Below, one piece after another: positions 39,531-48,379 of a DNA stretch of 64,000 bases. The position numbers and the translations under genes are program-made. Location: contig JBCDJT010000005.1 of assembly GCA_038747545.1 (NCBI GenBank), positions 1 to 64,000 of the forward strand, in the 5' to 3' direction. The notes beneath the pieces are model-generated. The model saw nothing but the letters and a program-made list of their open reading frames with translations. It was not told the DNA's origin and did not search any database. Origin of the DNA: JBCCMF01 sp038747545 (GTDB taxonomy: Bacteria; Bacteroidota; Rhodothermia; Rhodothermales; JBCCMF01). Position 1 is the first letter of the stretch, and every line of letters begins with the position of its first letter.

Positions 39531-40097
39531 CTATGAATTGTCGGCCACGTATCGGGCCGCCCACAGCAGACCGATGGCGGTCTTCATGTCGAGCACATCG
39601 CCTCGATACACCATAGCGACGGCGTCGCGCAGCGGCATCCGCACAACCTCGATGAACTCCGCCTCGCTAAGCGCTTGCTCGCCAGCGGTAAGGCCCTCCG
39701 CAATGAAGTAGTGGATGACCTCGTTGCTGTAGCCGATGCACGGGTAGAGCGGCCCGAGCGAGATGACGGTCTCGGCCGTCCACCCCGTCTCCTCTTTCAG
39801 CTCGCGGCGCGCCACATCGGCGGGGTCTTCTTCCGGGAAGTCAAGTTTGCCCGCAGGAAGCTCCAGGAACGTGCGGTGCGGCGGGTAGCGAAACTGGCGC
39901 ACGAGCAGCGTGTCGCCATCGGGCAAGACGGGAATCACTGCCGAAGCACCGGGATGGTCGATCCACTCGCGCACCGACGTGTTGCCATCGGGGAGCAGGA
40001 CGCGGTCGCGGTAGGCGTGCAGCAGGTAGCCATCGACGAGCTCTTCGCGGTCAAGGCGGGTTTCGGTGAGGTTGCGGGGGCGATCAGCCATCTTCAT
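39531..40097 (-). CDS. Nudix hydrolase, ADP-ribose pyrophosphatase type
   Basis: 188 residues. Nudix box within AGKLDFPEEDPADVARREL followed by KEETGW, preceded by LLVRQFRYPPHRTFLELPAG, the order found in ADP-ribose/NDP-sugar pyrophosphatases. GLYPCIGYSNE-like segment (LGPLYPCIGYSNEVIHYF) is also typical of that group. Start choices: ATG 40097 or 40091 (MADRPRN). Adenosine diphosphate sugar hydrolysis is the family activity; the exact substrate cannot be read. Confidence 0.88.
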   Translation of the reverse strand: MKMADRPRNLTETRLDREELVDGYLLHAYRDRVLLPDGNTSVREWIDHPGASAVIPVLPDGDTLLVRQFRYPPHRTFLELPAGKLDFPEEDPADVARRELKEETGWTAETVISLGPLYPCIGYSNEVIHYFIAEGLTAGEQALSEAEFIEVVRMPLRDAVAMVYRGDVLDMKTAIGLLWAARYVADNS

Positions 40098-40154
40098 ACA
40101 GTTGGGCACATGAGACAGGCCAGTCTACTGCATGACGCTGGCTTCCACAACGGC

Positions 40155-42038
40155 CTATGCGGCCTGGCTTACTGCTGCCGGACGGGCTACGGAGGGCACG
40201 AAGGCATAGGGCCACTGCGGTCCTTGCGCCACGACGGTGAAGCCTGTCCCTTCGTATTCACGCTGGAGCGTTTCGACCTCGTTGGTGAAGAGGCTGAGAT
40301 CCGTTTGGCCTACCAGGTACGCCTGATGCCATGCCACCCCGTCGCCAGTGGGCAGTCCGCGGCTGACCACAGCATGCTGCTCTAGCACCTCGGCGAGGCG
40401 CTGCGCAGTGGTTCCCGTGCGTTGCGCCATCTCTTCTTCGATGGCACCGAGCATGCGCTGGCGTAAGTCGGCGGCCCCTTCGCCTGTGGCGCCCTCTAGT
40501 TCAGTGGCGAAGAAGACCACGCGCTCGCTCTGCTCCACCACGAGGGTGCGCACGTGCTCGTCGTCGCGTACGAGCCGCACCTGAAACGTGGCTGTCTGGT
40601 GCAGGCTTCGCACACGCGCCTTCCACTCGGCCTCGTGCTCGCGCAACACATCCTGCACGGCATCCCGATCGGGCAGTACCGTGGCAAAGCGGAGGGGCAT
40701 GGTCGGCATTTTTTCTGCGACGGCAGCCACCACGGCTTCGTGGCGCCCCACGTAATGGGTCATCCACTCGGCATCGGAGAGCTTGGTACGCAGCGCGTCG
40801 GGGCTGAACACGTCGGCGGGGACGGTGCTGACGATGGCACTGAGGTCGCCTTGGCGGATGATCTCATACTGCCCGTCTTCGATCACGGGCTCGGGCAGCT
40901 CGATGAGCGAGAGCAAGTCCTGTTCATCGATGCTGATGGCATACATGTACCGCTCGGGGTAGATGGGCTGATGGGCTGGGACGTCGACCTTGGTGAGACC
41001 AGGCGCATCCCTAAGCTCGGCCGCATCAGCTGAAGGAGCCTCCGCTTCGTCGTGCGTGTCGGTTGCCTCTGGTGCTGACGACGCGTTTACCTCAGCCTCA
41101 TCGTCGGTCTGCTCGTCTAGCGCTGTTGCCAGGGCTTCGTCTTCGACTTCTGCAGCAATGGCTTCGTGAACCGCCTCGGCCACGTCCTCCTCGCTAAAGG
41201 TGGCGGGCTCAGGCACCTTGGCGGGCGCGTCTGCAGCTTCGCTTCCACCTGCTGCTTCGACAGCGTCCTCGTCGTGCGGCTCGGTGTGCTCAGCTTCGGT
41301 AACATCTTCCAGGTCGTCGAGGCTGAAGAAATCGTCTGTGGGTGCTTCGGCGGCTGGCGGTTGAGGGCCCAGGTATGCTGTTTGCACTGCTACCTCGGCA
41401 GGCGGCGCTGTCTCCAGGTCAGCTTCTTCCTGTGCGTGCTCGCTCACCTGCTCAGGCAACGTCTCGGCAGCCTCACTCTCGGTAGGCGTCGGCTCTTCGA
41501 ACGCTGTCGGTTCGGCGTCTGCATCCGTGGTCTCAGGGATTTCAATAGTCTCAACGTCAGCGACCGTCTCGACCTGCTCAGGCACCTCGGCAGGCTGAGG
41601 CTCAGCGACTTCGGCATGCGCCACAGGTCCAAGCTCTTGCGCCGTTGGTGCCTCATCGTGGGTGAGTGCGGTAGAGAGGTCCTGCAGGGCCTGCTCGACC
41701 ATCTGTTGCAAGACGCGGGCCTTGACCTGCTCGTACACCTGCCTCAGCGCGGGGGCTCCGAAGTCCAGACGCGCCACCACGGCCTCGGCCCATGCGGCTG
41801 GCTGCTCCTGCATGTCGGCGATGACGGTTGCGGCTAAGCTCTGCTCGGCGGCTTGCGCTACAGCGAGTACCTGCTCAGGGGCTTCATCGAGCACCTGCGC
41901 AGCGACATCCTTAGGCGCCCCCACGTGATCGAGTGCGCGCACAACGAGCATCGACGTGAGCAGCGGATTGAGTTGCTTGCTGAGTTCAGCAACGAGGGGA
42001 TGGTCAGCGACGGCAGCGGGTAAGTTGGGCTGAGGCAT
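40155..42038 (-). CDS. GvpL/GvpF-domain protein with long acidic N-terminal extension
   Basis: 627 residues. Residues 1-127: helical, Ala/Gln/Val-rich. Residues about 128-345: strongly acidic, Glu/Ala/Pro/Thr-rich, low complexity, no tight repeat unit. Residues about 362-627: GvpL/GvpF domain, with YMYAISIDEQDLLSL at its start, GDLSAIVSTVP, WMTHYVGRHEAVVAAV, MPLRFATVLPD and AYLVG near the end. In gas-vesicle producers GvpF/L act as accessory proteins that bind GvpA. No gvpA, gvpN, gvpK or other vesicle gene is in the window, so the job here is unknown. Divergent from pruA. Confidence 0.75.
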   Translation of the reverse strand: MPQPNLPAAVADHPLVAELSKQLNPLLTSMLVVRALDHVGAPKDVAAQVLDEAPEQVLAVAQAAEQSLAATVIADMQEQPAAWAEAVVARLDFGAPALRQVYEQVKARVLQQMVEQALQDLSTALTHDEAPTAQELGPVAHAEVAEPQPAEVPEQVETVADVETIEIPETTDADAEPTAFEEPTPTESEAAETLPEQVSEHAQEEADLETAPPAEVAVQTAYLGPQPPAAEAPTDDFFSLDDLEDVTEAEHTEPHDEDAVEAAGGSEAADAPAKVPEPATFSEEDVAEAVHEAIAAEVEDEALATALDEQTDDEAEVNASSAPEATDTHDEAEAPSADAAELRDAPGLTKVDVPAHQPIYPERYMYAISIDEQDLLSLIELPEPVIEDGQYEIIRQGDLSAIVSTVPADVFSPDALRTKLSDAEWMTHYVGRHEAVVAAVAEKMPTMPLRFATVLPDRDAVQDVLREHEAEWKARVRSLHQTATFQVRLVRDDEHVRTLVVEQSERVVFFATELEGATGEGAADLRQRMLGAIEEEMAQRTGTTAQRLAEVLEQHAVVSRGLPTGDGVAWHQAYLVGQTDLSLFTNEVETLQREYEGTGFTVVAQGPQWPYAFVPSVARPAAVSQAA

Positions 42039-42165
42039 GGGGTGCGGTTGAAGCAGTGAGTCGTGGCTGCTTTCGCGTCAGCAAATGCCGTGCCCGTGCC
42101 TCGTGCAGAGCTGGGGGGCTCCTGGGTCACGTTTTCTGTAGATCGGGCGCGGGGGAGGTTCGTTT

Positions 42166-42182
42166 TTTCCGACGGTCGGAAA
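42166..42182. promoter_or_regulatory. 17-bp palindrome in the gvpL/F - pruA divergent region
   Basis: TTTCCGAC-G-GTCGGAAA: perfect 8-bp arms with a one-base centre, in the 259-bp region between two divergent genes. This is the size and symmetry of a dimeric repressor site. No neighbouring regulator is obviously its partner; the GntR gene is 3 kb away. Confidence 0.5.
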
Positions 42183-42297
42183 GAACAGGCCGCAGCGCCT
42201 TGCCGCGATTTTCGCACAGGGGCGTGCAACACTACAGCCTACCGCCGATTTACGGCGTCCCGAACGCGGTTTTTCTCACCTCCTCCTTGAACGACGC

Positions 42298-43926
42298 ATG
42301 ACCAACTCCCGTGCCTCCGTCCCCACGCCCGTCAACGAACCCGTACGCAGTTATGCGCCGGGTAGTCCTGAGCGGGCCAGCCTGCAACGTCATCTTGCCC
42401 AGATGAAGGCGCAGGACCCGGTGCAGATTCCCGCCATCATCGGCGGCGAGGCCGTGATGACCGATACGCAGCAGGATGTGGTGGCGCCCCATGAGCATGC
42501 CCATGTTCTTGGCCACCTCCACAACGTGGGCGCCCCTGAAGCGAAGCAGGCTGTTGACGCGGCGCTGGCCGCCCGCGAGGCGTGGGGCCGGATGGCGTGG
42601 CAAGACCGCGCCGCCATCTTCCTCAAAGCCGCTGACCTGCTAGCGGGGCCATGGCGCGACACGCTCAACGCGTCTACCATGCTCGGGCAAAGCAAAAACG
42701 TGTATCAGGCCGAGATCGACTCAGCGTGTGAGCTTATTGACTTCTTGCGCTTCAACGTGAAGTTCATGGAGTTCATCTACGAGCAGCAGCCGATCTCGTC
42801 GCCCGGGGTGTGGAACCGCACGCAGTACCGTCCGCTGGAGGGCTTCGTCTTCGCCGTGACGCCGTTCAACTTCACCGCCATCCAGGCCAACCTACCGATT
42901 GCGCCTGCCATGATGGGCAACACGGTGGTCTTCAAGCCGTCGCACACCGCTACCTACTCAGCGCACTATACGATGCAGCTCTTGGCCGAGGCCGGGCTGC
43001 CGCCAGGCGTCATCAACATGGTGCCGGGCCGTGGGGCGCCCATCGGCGATGCGATCATGGTGCATCCTGAGCTGGCGGGCCTGCACTTCACAGGCTCCAC
43101 GCGCACGTTCAAGCACCTGTGGAAGATGGCGGGGCAGCACATCGACACGTACAAAGGCTACCCGCGCCTCGTGGGCGAGACAGGCGGCAAGGACTTCGTG
43201 GTCGCCCACCCCTCCGCCGACGCCCAGGCGGTAGCTACGGCCCTCGTGCGCGGCGCCTTCGAGTACCAGGGGCAGAAGTGCTCCGCCGCCTCGCGGGCCT
43301 ACCTCCCCGCCTCGCTCTGGCCAACCATCCAGACCGCCATGAAGGAGCAGTTGGATGAGATCAAGATGGGGACGGTGGAGGACTTCTCGAACTTCATCAA
43401 CGCCGTGATCAGCGAGCGCGCCTTCAACGACATCACCAGCTACATCGACGCCGCCAAAGCTGCCGACGGCGTGACGCTGATCCACGGCGGCGGCTACGAC
43501 GACAGCGAAGGCTACTTCATCGAGCCGACCGTCTTCCAGGTAGAAGACCCGATGTACCGCACCATGTGCGAAGAGATCTTCGGCCCCGTCCTCACCGTCT
43601 ACGTCTACGAGGACAAGCGCTTCGACGAGATTCTGAAGGTGGTAGACGCGACGTCGCCGTACGCCCTCACGGGCTCCATCTTCGCCCAGGACCGCCGCAT
43701 CATCGCGCAGGCCACCGAGGCGTTGGAGCAGAGCGCGGGCAACTTCTACATCAACGACAAGCCGACGGGCGCCGTGGTGGGTCAGCAGCCATTCGGCGGG
43801 GCACGCGCCTCGGGCACGAACGACAAGGCAGGCGCCTACCTCAACCTGCTCCGCTGGACCTCGCCGCGCTCGATCAAAGAGACGTTCGCGCCCCCCCACC
43901 ACTTCGGCTATCCGTTCCTCGGCTGA
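42298..43926 (+). CDS. pruA: L-glutamate gamma-semialdehyde (P5C) dehydrogenase
   Basis: Oxidises glutamate semialdehyde to glutamate with NAD+, second step of proline catabolism. 542 residues, the length of monofunctional PruA/RocA. FAVTPFNFTAIQANLP near residues 184-199, catalytic Glu in LVGETGGKDFVV near 296-307, catalytic Cys in YQGQKCSAASRAY near 323-335, and EEIFGPVLTVYVY near 425-437. No proline dehydrogenase is adjacent. The SirB1-like gene begins 9 bp after its stop. Confidence 0.95.
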   Translation: MTNSRASVPTPVNEPVRSYAPGSPERASLQRHLAQMKAQDPVQIPAIIGGEAVMTDTQQDVVAPHEHAHVLGHLHNVGAPEAKQAVDAALAAREAWGRMAWQDRAAIFLKAADLLAGPWRDTLNASTMLGQSKNVYQAEIDSACELIDFLRFNVKFMEFIYEQQPISSPGVWNRTQYRPLEGFVFAVTPFNFTAIQANLPIAPAMMGNTVVFKPSHTATYSAHYTMQLLAEAGLPPGVINMVPGRGAPIGDAIMVHPELAGLHFTGSTRTFKHLWKMAGQHIDTYKGYPRLVGETGGKDFVVAHPSADAQAVATALVRGAFEYQGQKCSAASRAYLPASLWPTIQTAMKEQLDEIKMGTVEDFSNFINAVISERAFNDITSYIDAAKAADGVTLIHGGGYDDSEGYFIEPTVFQVEDPMYRTMCEEIFGPVLTVYVYEDKRFDEILKVVDATSPYALTGSIFAQDRRIIAQATEALEQSAGNFYINDKPTGAVVGQQPFGGARASGTNDKAGAYLNLLRWTSPRSIKETFAPPHHFGYPFLG

Positions 43927-43935
43927 TTCTGCTGC

Positions 43936-44775
43936 ATGCCTCATTTTGATCCTGAAGAGATCCTTGCGGTCGCCCGGCTTCTGGATGACCCATCAGACGA
44001 CGTGCGCTACGCCGTAGACCTGCGCGTGCGCAGCTGGACGGTGGAGGTGCTGGACGTCATCGACGGCGTGCTGGCTGAGACGGGCGATGCGCAGCTGACG
44101 GCCGCGCTAGAGGAGTTGTACCTGCGTCAGCATGAGCACTTCGCACGCATCGCGTGGCACGAGGTGTTGGGCGCCCGTCCTGTGAACCTGGAGCGCGGGG
44201 TGCTGGCGCTCGCCTACTTCGCGCAGCCCCGCCTGCGGGTGGCGGCGTGGCAAGCACGGCTCGATGCCATGGCCGAGGCGCTGCGGCCGCGCGTCGCCGG
44301 GCGCGAGGGCGTGGAGCGTGCGGTATCGCTGTTCGAGGGGTTCGGCGCCCTCGGCTACGGCGGCGCCCAGAGCGATTACTACGACCCGCAGCACAGCTAC
44401 CTCAACTGGGTCATCGAGCGCAAGCGCGGCCTGCCGATCACGCTGAGCGTACTGTTTGTGCTCACCGGATGGCGGCTAGGGGTGCCCGTGTTCGGCGTGA
44501 ACATGCCCGCACACTTCATCTGCAAGTACGAGGACGGCCGCACCGAGGCGTTCTTCGACCTGTTCTACGGCACTGGTCCGCTCAGCCGCGACGAGGTCGC
44601 TGCGCGGCTGGTGTCACGCGGGCTGCTGCCCGATGCGTCGTACTTCCTCTCGGCCACGCCCGACCAAATCCTGCGGCGGATGGTGCGCAACCTGGTGCGT
44701 GCCGCCGAGCAACGCGGCGATGCCGCAGCCGCCCAACGCTGGCAGTCGCTGGCGCGCCCATGGGAGACGCCGTGA
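43936..44775 (+). CDS. SirB1/transglutaminase-like superfamily protein
   Basis: 279 residues. Central motif YYDPQHSYLNWVIERKRGLP then ITLSVLFVLTGWRLGVP matches the SirB1 N-terminal (transglutaminase-like) family, where the Cys-His-Asp triad of true transglutaminases is usually lost. HFICKYEDGRTEAFFDLFYG near residues 194-213 is the family's third conserved block. Often encoded next to heme or translation-factor genes; here it follows pruA. Function unknown. Confidence 0.8.
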   Translation: MPHFDPEEILAVARLLDDPSDDVRYAVDLRVRSWTVEVLDVIDGVLAETGDAQLTAALEELYLRQHEHFARIAWHEVLGARPVNLERGVLALAYFAQPRLRVAAWQARLDAMAEALRPRVAGREGVERAVSLFEGFGALGYGGAQSDYYDPQHSYLNWVIERKRGLPITLSVLFVLTGWRLGVPVFGVNMPAHFICKYEDGRTEAFFDLFYGTGPLSRDEVAARLVSRGLLPDASYFLSATPDQILRRMVRNLVRAAEQRGDAAAAQRWQSLARPWETP

Positions 44776-45230
44776 CCGTCTTCCGCCACCTCATGCATCC
44801 GGGCGACCGCGCCGCCGGGTGGGTGTTCAGCGAGTGGCTGATCCGTCCGCTCTCGCTCGTCTTTCTGCCCATTATGCTGTTCTCGCTCAGCGGCGCGCTG
44901 CAGGGCTACCGCATCCTGCCCTACCTCACCTTCGGCGCGCCGGCGGGCATCGTGGTGGCGTGGTTCTGGACCTCGTTTCGCCTCGGCGCACAGGTCGCCG
45001 AGTTACGCATCGTGGGCAACCGCGTGCAGGTCCGTACGCTATGGGAGTTGCTTCGCCGTGCCCCGCCCGACGCCCCGCTGCCCATCTGGGACTTGCGCCG
45101 CGAGGGCCGCTCGTTTACGTTCACCACAGGCCACCGCACATACCAGTTCGATGACGACGAATGGGTTGACGGTCGAGATGTGTTCGACGCCTTGATAGAG
45201 GCTCGGCGCACGGAGCCGACCGCCCCATAA
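44760..45230 (+). CDS. Small membrane protein of unknown function
   Basis: 156 residues from ATG 44760; GTG 44772 (GTGA overlap with the upstream stop) is an alternative. Two transmembrane helices near residues 27-48 and 55-75, then a soluble beta-rich domain (AELRIVGNRVQVRTLWELL, RSFTFTTGHRTYQFDDD) reminiscent of PH-like membrane-attached modules. No family assigned. Overlaps the SirB1-like gene, so co-translated. Confidence 0.6.
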   Translation: MGDAVTVFRHLMHPGDRAAGWVFSEWLIRPLSLVFLPIMLFSLSGALQGYRILPYLTFGAPAGIVVAWFWTSFRLGAQVAELRIVGNRVQVRTLWELLRRAPPDAPLPIWDLRREGRSFTFTTGHRTYQFDDDEWVDGRDVFDALIEARRTEPTAP

Positions 45231-45283
45231 TCCGTGCGATCTTGTGGCTTCTGCCTTGAGAGCTACTGACCTGAACCCTGTCC

Positions 45284-46201
45284 ATGATTACGCTCGACCG
45301 CACCGGCCCACTTACCATCCGCGACCAACTCATCGAGCAGATTCGGTTTCAGATTGCGAGCGGCAAGTACCAAGTGGGCGATGTGTTGCCCTCCACCCGA
45401 GCCCTGGGCGACCAGCTGCAGATCTCGTTCCACACGGTCCGTAAGGCGTACCAAGCGCTCGAAGAAGAAGGGCTCCTCAACTCGAAGATCGGGCGCGGCT
45501 TCCGCGTGACCGAACGCGCCCCACTGGCCAAGGGCGACCGCATTGAGCAAGGCGCCGGTGTTATGCACGACGCGCTGCAGCACTTGATTGGCATTGGGCT
45601 AGCCGAAGACGAGATTGAGCACCTGTTCAATGAGCAGCTAGATGCGCTCACCGAGGGCTACACCGAGCAGAAGCTGCTGTTCGTGGCGCCGTACCGCGAG
45701 ATGGCCGAGCAGTGCGCGCAGCAGATCGGCAGCACCATCCAGCGCAGTGTGGACGCCGTGACGGTGACCGAGTTGAGCAGCCACGTTGACGCCGATGTGC
45801 TGTTCACGCCCTCCACGCTGCTCCGCGCCGTGCTCGGCACCGCGCCGCAGGGCGACGTGCGGGGCGTAGTCACCTACCTTTCCACCACGGCCATCACGCG
45901 CATCGCTCGCATGCTGGCGCACGAGACCCTGGGCCTCGTCACGCGCTACAGCGACGCCGTGCCGTACCTGATGCAGCAGATCAAGCAAGACACAGGCTTC
46001 CAGGGGCAGATCATGGCGGCCTCGCTCGACAACCGCAGCGACAACCTCACCGCCTTCCTCCAGCACATCGACCTGCTCGTCTACACGCCCAAGGCCCGCC
46101 GTAGCCTGCTCTCCCACCTGGAGGTCAAGACGCACGTACCGCTCTACATCCTCATCCCCCCCGACGCCCTCGCCGCCATCCGGCAGAGCGTGCCCGTCTA
46201 G
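45284..46201 (+). CDS. GntR-family transcriptional regulator
   Basis: 305 residues. Winged helix about residues 8-75: LTIRDQLIEQIRFQIASGKY, VGDVLPSTRALGDQLQISF, HTVRKAYQALEEEGLL, then IGRGFRVTE. The C-terminal 225 residues do not match FCD, UTRA or aminotransferase effector domains; they show periplasmic-binding-like strands (ADVLFTPSTLL, VVTYLST, IMAASLDNR). YtrA-like DNA-binding part with an unrecognised effector domain. Its stop overlaps the stop of the DUF3368 gene. Confidence 0.82.
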   Translation: MITLDRTGPLTIRDQLIEQIRFQIASGKYQVGDVLPSTRALGDQLQISFHTVRKAYQALEEEGLLNSKIGRGFRVTERAPLAKGDRIEQGAGVMHDALQHLIGIGLAEDEIEHLFNEQLDALTEGYTEQKLLFVAPYREMAEQCAQQIGSTIQRSVDAVTVTELSSHVDADVLFTPSTLLRAVLGTAPQGDVRGVVTYLSTTAITRIARMLAHETLGLVTRYSDAVPYLMQQIKQDTGFQGQIMAASLDNRSDNLTAFLQHIDLLVYTPKARRSLLSHLEVKTHVPLYILIPPDALAAIRQSVPV

Positions 46202-46695
46202 CCTGCATTTTGCTCGACGTGATTGAGCACGGCCTCAAAGACGCGTCGATTGATGCGCCGTTCGCCGTATAGCTGTTTCAGATAACGCTGTGCAGACTCC
46301 GTGGGTATGTGTCCTTCGTGGGCAGCACGGCCTATCTGCCCGGCTATTCCTGAGATTTTGAGCCCAGCGGACCGAGCCACACGGCGGCCCATTTCCTCTT
46401 CGATGAGCAGCGGCAAACCCAGATCCAACGCAACTTGGATCGCATCTTGCTCACCAGCATCGAGTCGGTCAAGCGACTCTACCTCACGTCTGCGCACTGG
46501 CTCGTCTGCAATGAGCACCAGATCTTCAATGGCGAAGTGCGCGAGATAGGACTCAGGTCCTCCGTCAGTCAACTCTCGCAAGACGCTGGCTGGGATAACG
46601 ACCTGGTCGTAAAGCGCCCGAATGAACGTGTATCCATCAGTGAGCTTCTCAAGCGTGATGAGTGGCCCTGTGTCGCTGACTATGCGACGCATCAC
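46198..46695 (-). CDS. DUF3368 PIN-like toxin
   Basis: 165 residues. VSDTGPLITLEKL at the start (PIN-type first Asp), ELTDGGPESYLA, LDAGEQDAIQVALDLG near residues 77-92 (acidic cluster), LLIEEEMGRRVARSAGLKISG near 96-116. These are the marks of DUF3368 proteins, VapC-like RNases. Overlaps the UPF0175 antitoxin gene by 4 bp. Predicted RNase toxin. Confidence 0.85.
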   Translation of the reverse strand: MMRRIVSDTGPLITLEKLTDGYTFIRALYDQVVIPASVLRELTDGGPESYLAHFAIEDLVLIADEPVRRREVESLDRLDAGEQDAIQVALDLGLPLLIEEEMGRRVARSAGLKISGIAGQIGRAAHEGHIPTESAQRYLKQLYGERRINRRVFEAVLNHVEQNAG

Positions 46696-46913
46696 ACACC
46701 CAGTTCTATTTCGACGTTTGTCTGACTATCTAGCAATACGGTATAGCCGTAGCGAGGCAGCATGGCTTCGAAAGCTCTACGCGACAGCCCGAGCACTTCT
46801 CGCGCTTCCCTGCCGGATAACTTACCCGTTGCGTAGAGCATGGCCACTAGGCCTTGGCGCGCAAACGTCTCATCGATGTCGGTCTGGATGGGGAGCTCGA
46901 TGGAGAGTGTCAT
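46692..46913 (-). CDS. UPF0175-family antitoxin
   Basis: 73 residues: MTLSIELP start, then a helix-turn-helix-like ATGKLSGREAREVLGLSRR and the closing YGYTVLLD strand typical of UPF0175. Usually paired with DUF3368 toxins, as here. Likely binds its own promoter, upstream at about 46914-46969. Confidence 0.87.
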   Translation of the reverse strand: MTLSIELPIQTDIDETFARQGLVAMLYATGKLSGREAREVLGLSRRAFEAMLPRYGYTVLLDSQTNVEIELGV

Positions 46914-46969
46914 AGGATAGGATGGCTTGTTGCCGCCTCGTACCCTCTCAAATCCGCCAAGTTCACAGG

Positions 46970-48307
46970 CTACTCCATAGCATCCTTCGGCGTAACAGTG
47001 CTCAGGTCGAGGCCCATCACCTCAGCCAAGGCTATGCCGATGTGGGTGTTGTCGACGTTGCCGAAGAAGTGATCGCGGCCCGGGCCGTAGGCGTAGAGGC
47101 CCACGTCCACGCCCGTGTGGCCGTTGGTCGTCCAGGCGACAAGCGACCGGCGGGAAATGACCTCGCCCAACACAGCGTGCTGGTCCCATCCGTCGGCGGC
47201 GGCGATATCGGCTAGCTCGTCCTCCTTGAGGTCGGTGAGGCCGAAGTAAGCGGCGGGGTCGGCGCCCTCGGTGCGCTGAAACTGATCGTACGAGCCTTGG
47301 GTGTTTTCGATGGCCTCGGGGTGCCACGCATAGATGCCGCGGCCGTTGATGTTGCGGCCCAGCGTCATACCGCCCGTCTCGTGGTCGGAGGTGGAGACGA
47401 CGAGGGTCTCGCCGTCCGCGGCAGCGAAGGCGAGCGCCTGGGCGATGGCGTCGTTGAAGGCGAGGATGTCATGCAGGTGTGCGACGAGATCGTTGGCGTG
47501 CCCGGCGTGGTCGATGCGGCTCGCTTCCACCATCAGGAAGAAGCCCTCGTCGGATTGATCGCTCAACAATTCGATGGCTTTAATCGTCATCTCGGCGAGG
47601 CTGGGCTGCTCGTCGGGGTCGCGGTCGACCTCATAGTCCATGTGGCTGCCTGAGAACAGCCCGAGGAGCGGCGTGGCGGCAGCTGCGTCGAAGCCGCTGC
47701 GGTCGGTGATGACGCTGTAGCCGAGTTCGGCCGCCTCGTCCATGATGTTGCGGCCATCGCTGCGGCGCCCGCCTGCTGCCTCGTCGGCGTAGAAGTTGAG
47801 GCCGCCGCCTAGGATCACCTCGATGCCTTGCCGGATCTGCTGCACGGCGATCTCGGCCTCCATGCTGCGGCGCGGCACGTGCGCCGAGAACGAGGCGGGC
47901 GTAGCATGGGTGATGCGGCTGGTCGCCACGAGGCCTGTGACCATGCCCTTGGCCTCCGCCCCCTCCAAGATCGTCGGGATAGATTCCAGGTCGTCATTGA
48001 CGGCGATGGCGCCGTTGTAGGTCTTCACGCCGCACGCGTACGCCGTGGCGGAGGCAGCCGAGTCGGTCACGCGACTGTCGGAGGCATGGGTACGGACGGA
48101 GCCCGTCTGGATGGAGTCGAGGGCGAGTTCCATGGCCGTGCCCTTGTAGCGCAGGTAGTCGCGCGCCATGGTAAAGCTGGCCGGACCGCAGCCGTCGGCG
48201 ATAAACAGGATGACGTTCTTGGGCGTAGCCGAGGGCGACTGCGCCCCGCAGCCCATGACGATGCCCACTGTGGCGAGCATCAGAACGAACAGACGAAGGT
48301 GGTGCAT
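46970..48307 (-). CDS. Alkaline phosphatase (PhoA family), lipoprotein
   Basis: 445 residues. Lipobox GIVMGC near residues 15-20. Complete catalytic set: VILFIADGCG near 32-41, nucleophile Ser in VTDSAASATAYACG near 78-91, THATPASFSAHV near 130, VEASRIDHAGHAND near 268-281, STSDHETGG near 310-318, and TTNGHTGVDV near 394. Releases phosphate from monoesters in the periplasm. Start at 48307 gives the signal peptide. Intact counterpart to the degraded relative at 19145-20740. Confidence 0.93.
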   Translation of the reverse strand: MHHLRLFVLMLATVGIVMGCGAQSPSATPKNVILFIADGCGPASFTMARDYLRYKGTAMELALDSIQTGSVRTHASDSRVTDSAASATAYACGVKTYNGAIAVNDDLESIPTILEGAEAKGMVTGLVATSRITHATPASFSAHVPRRSMEAEIAVQQIRQGIEVILGGGLNFYADEAAGGRRSDGRNIMDEAAELGYSVITDRSGFDAAAATPLLGLFSGSHMDYEVDRDPDEQPSLAEMTIKAIELLSDQSDEGFFLMVEASRIDHAGHANDLVAHLHDILAFNDAIAQALAFAAADGETLVVSTSDHETGGMTLGRNINGRGIYAWHPEAIENTQGSYDQFQRTEGADPAAYFGLTDLKEDELADIAAADGWDQHAVLGEVISRRSLVAWTTNGHTGVDVGLYAYGPGRDHFFGNVDNTHIGIALAEVMGLDLSTVTPKDAME

Positions 48308-48379
48308 GGCGTAGAGCAAAGATGACAGGTGCCACAAGGTACGGCCTGTGGGCTGCCGATGGCTACTGCCGACGACAGG

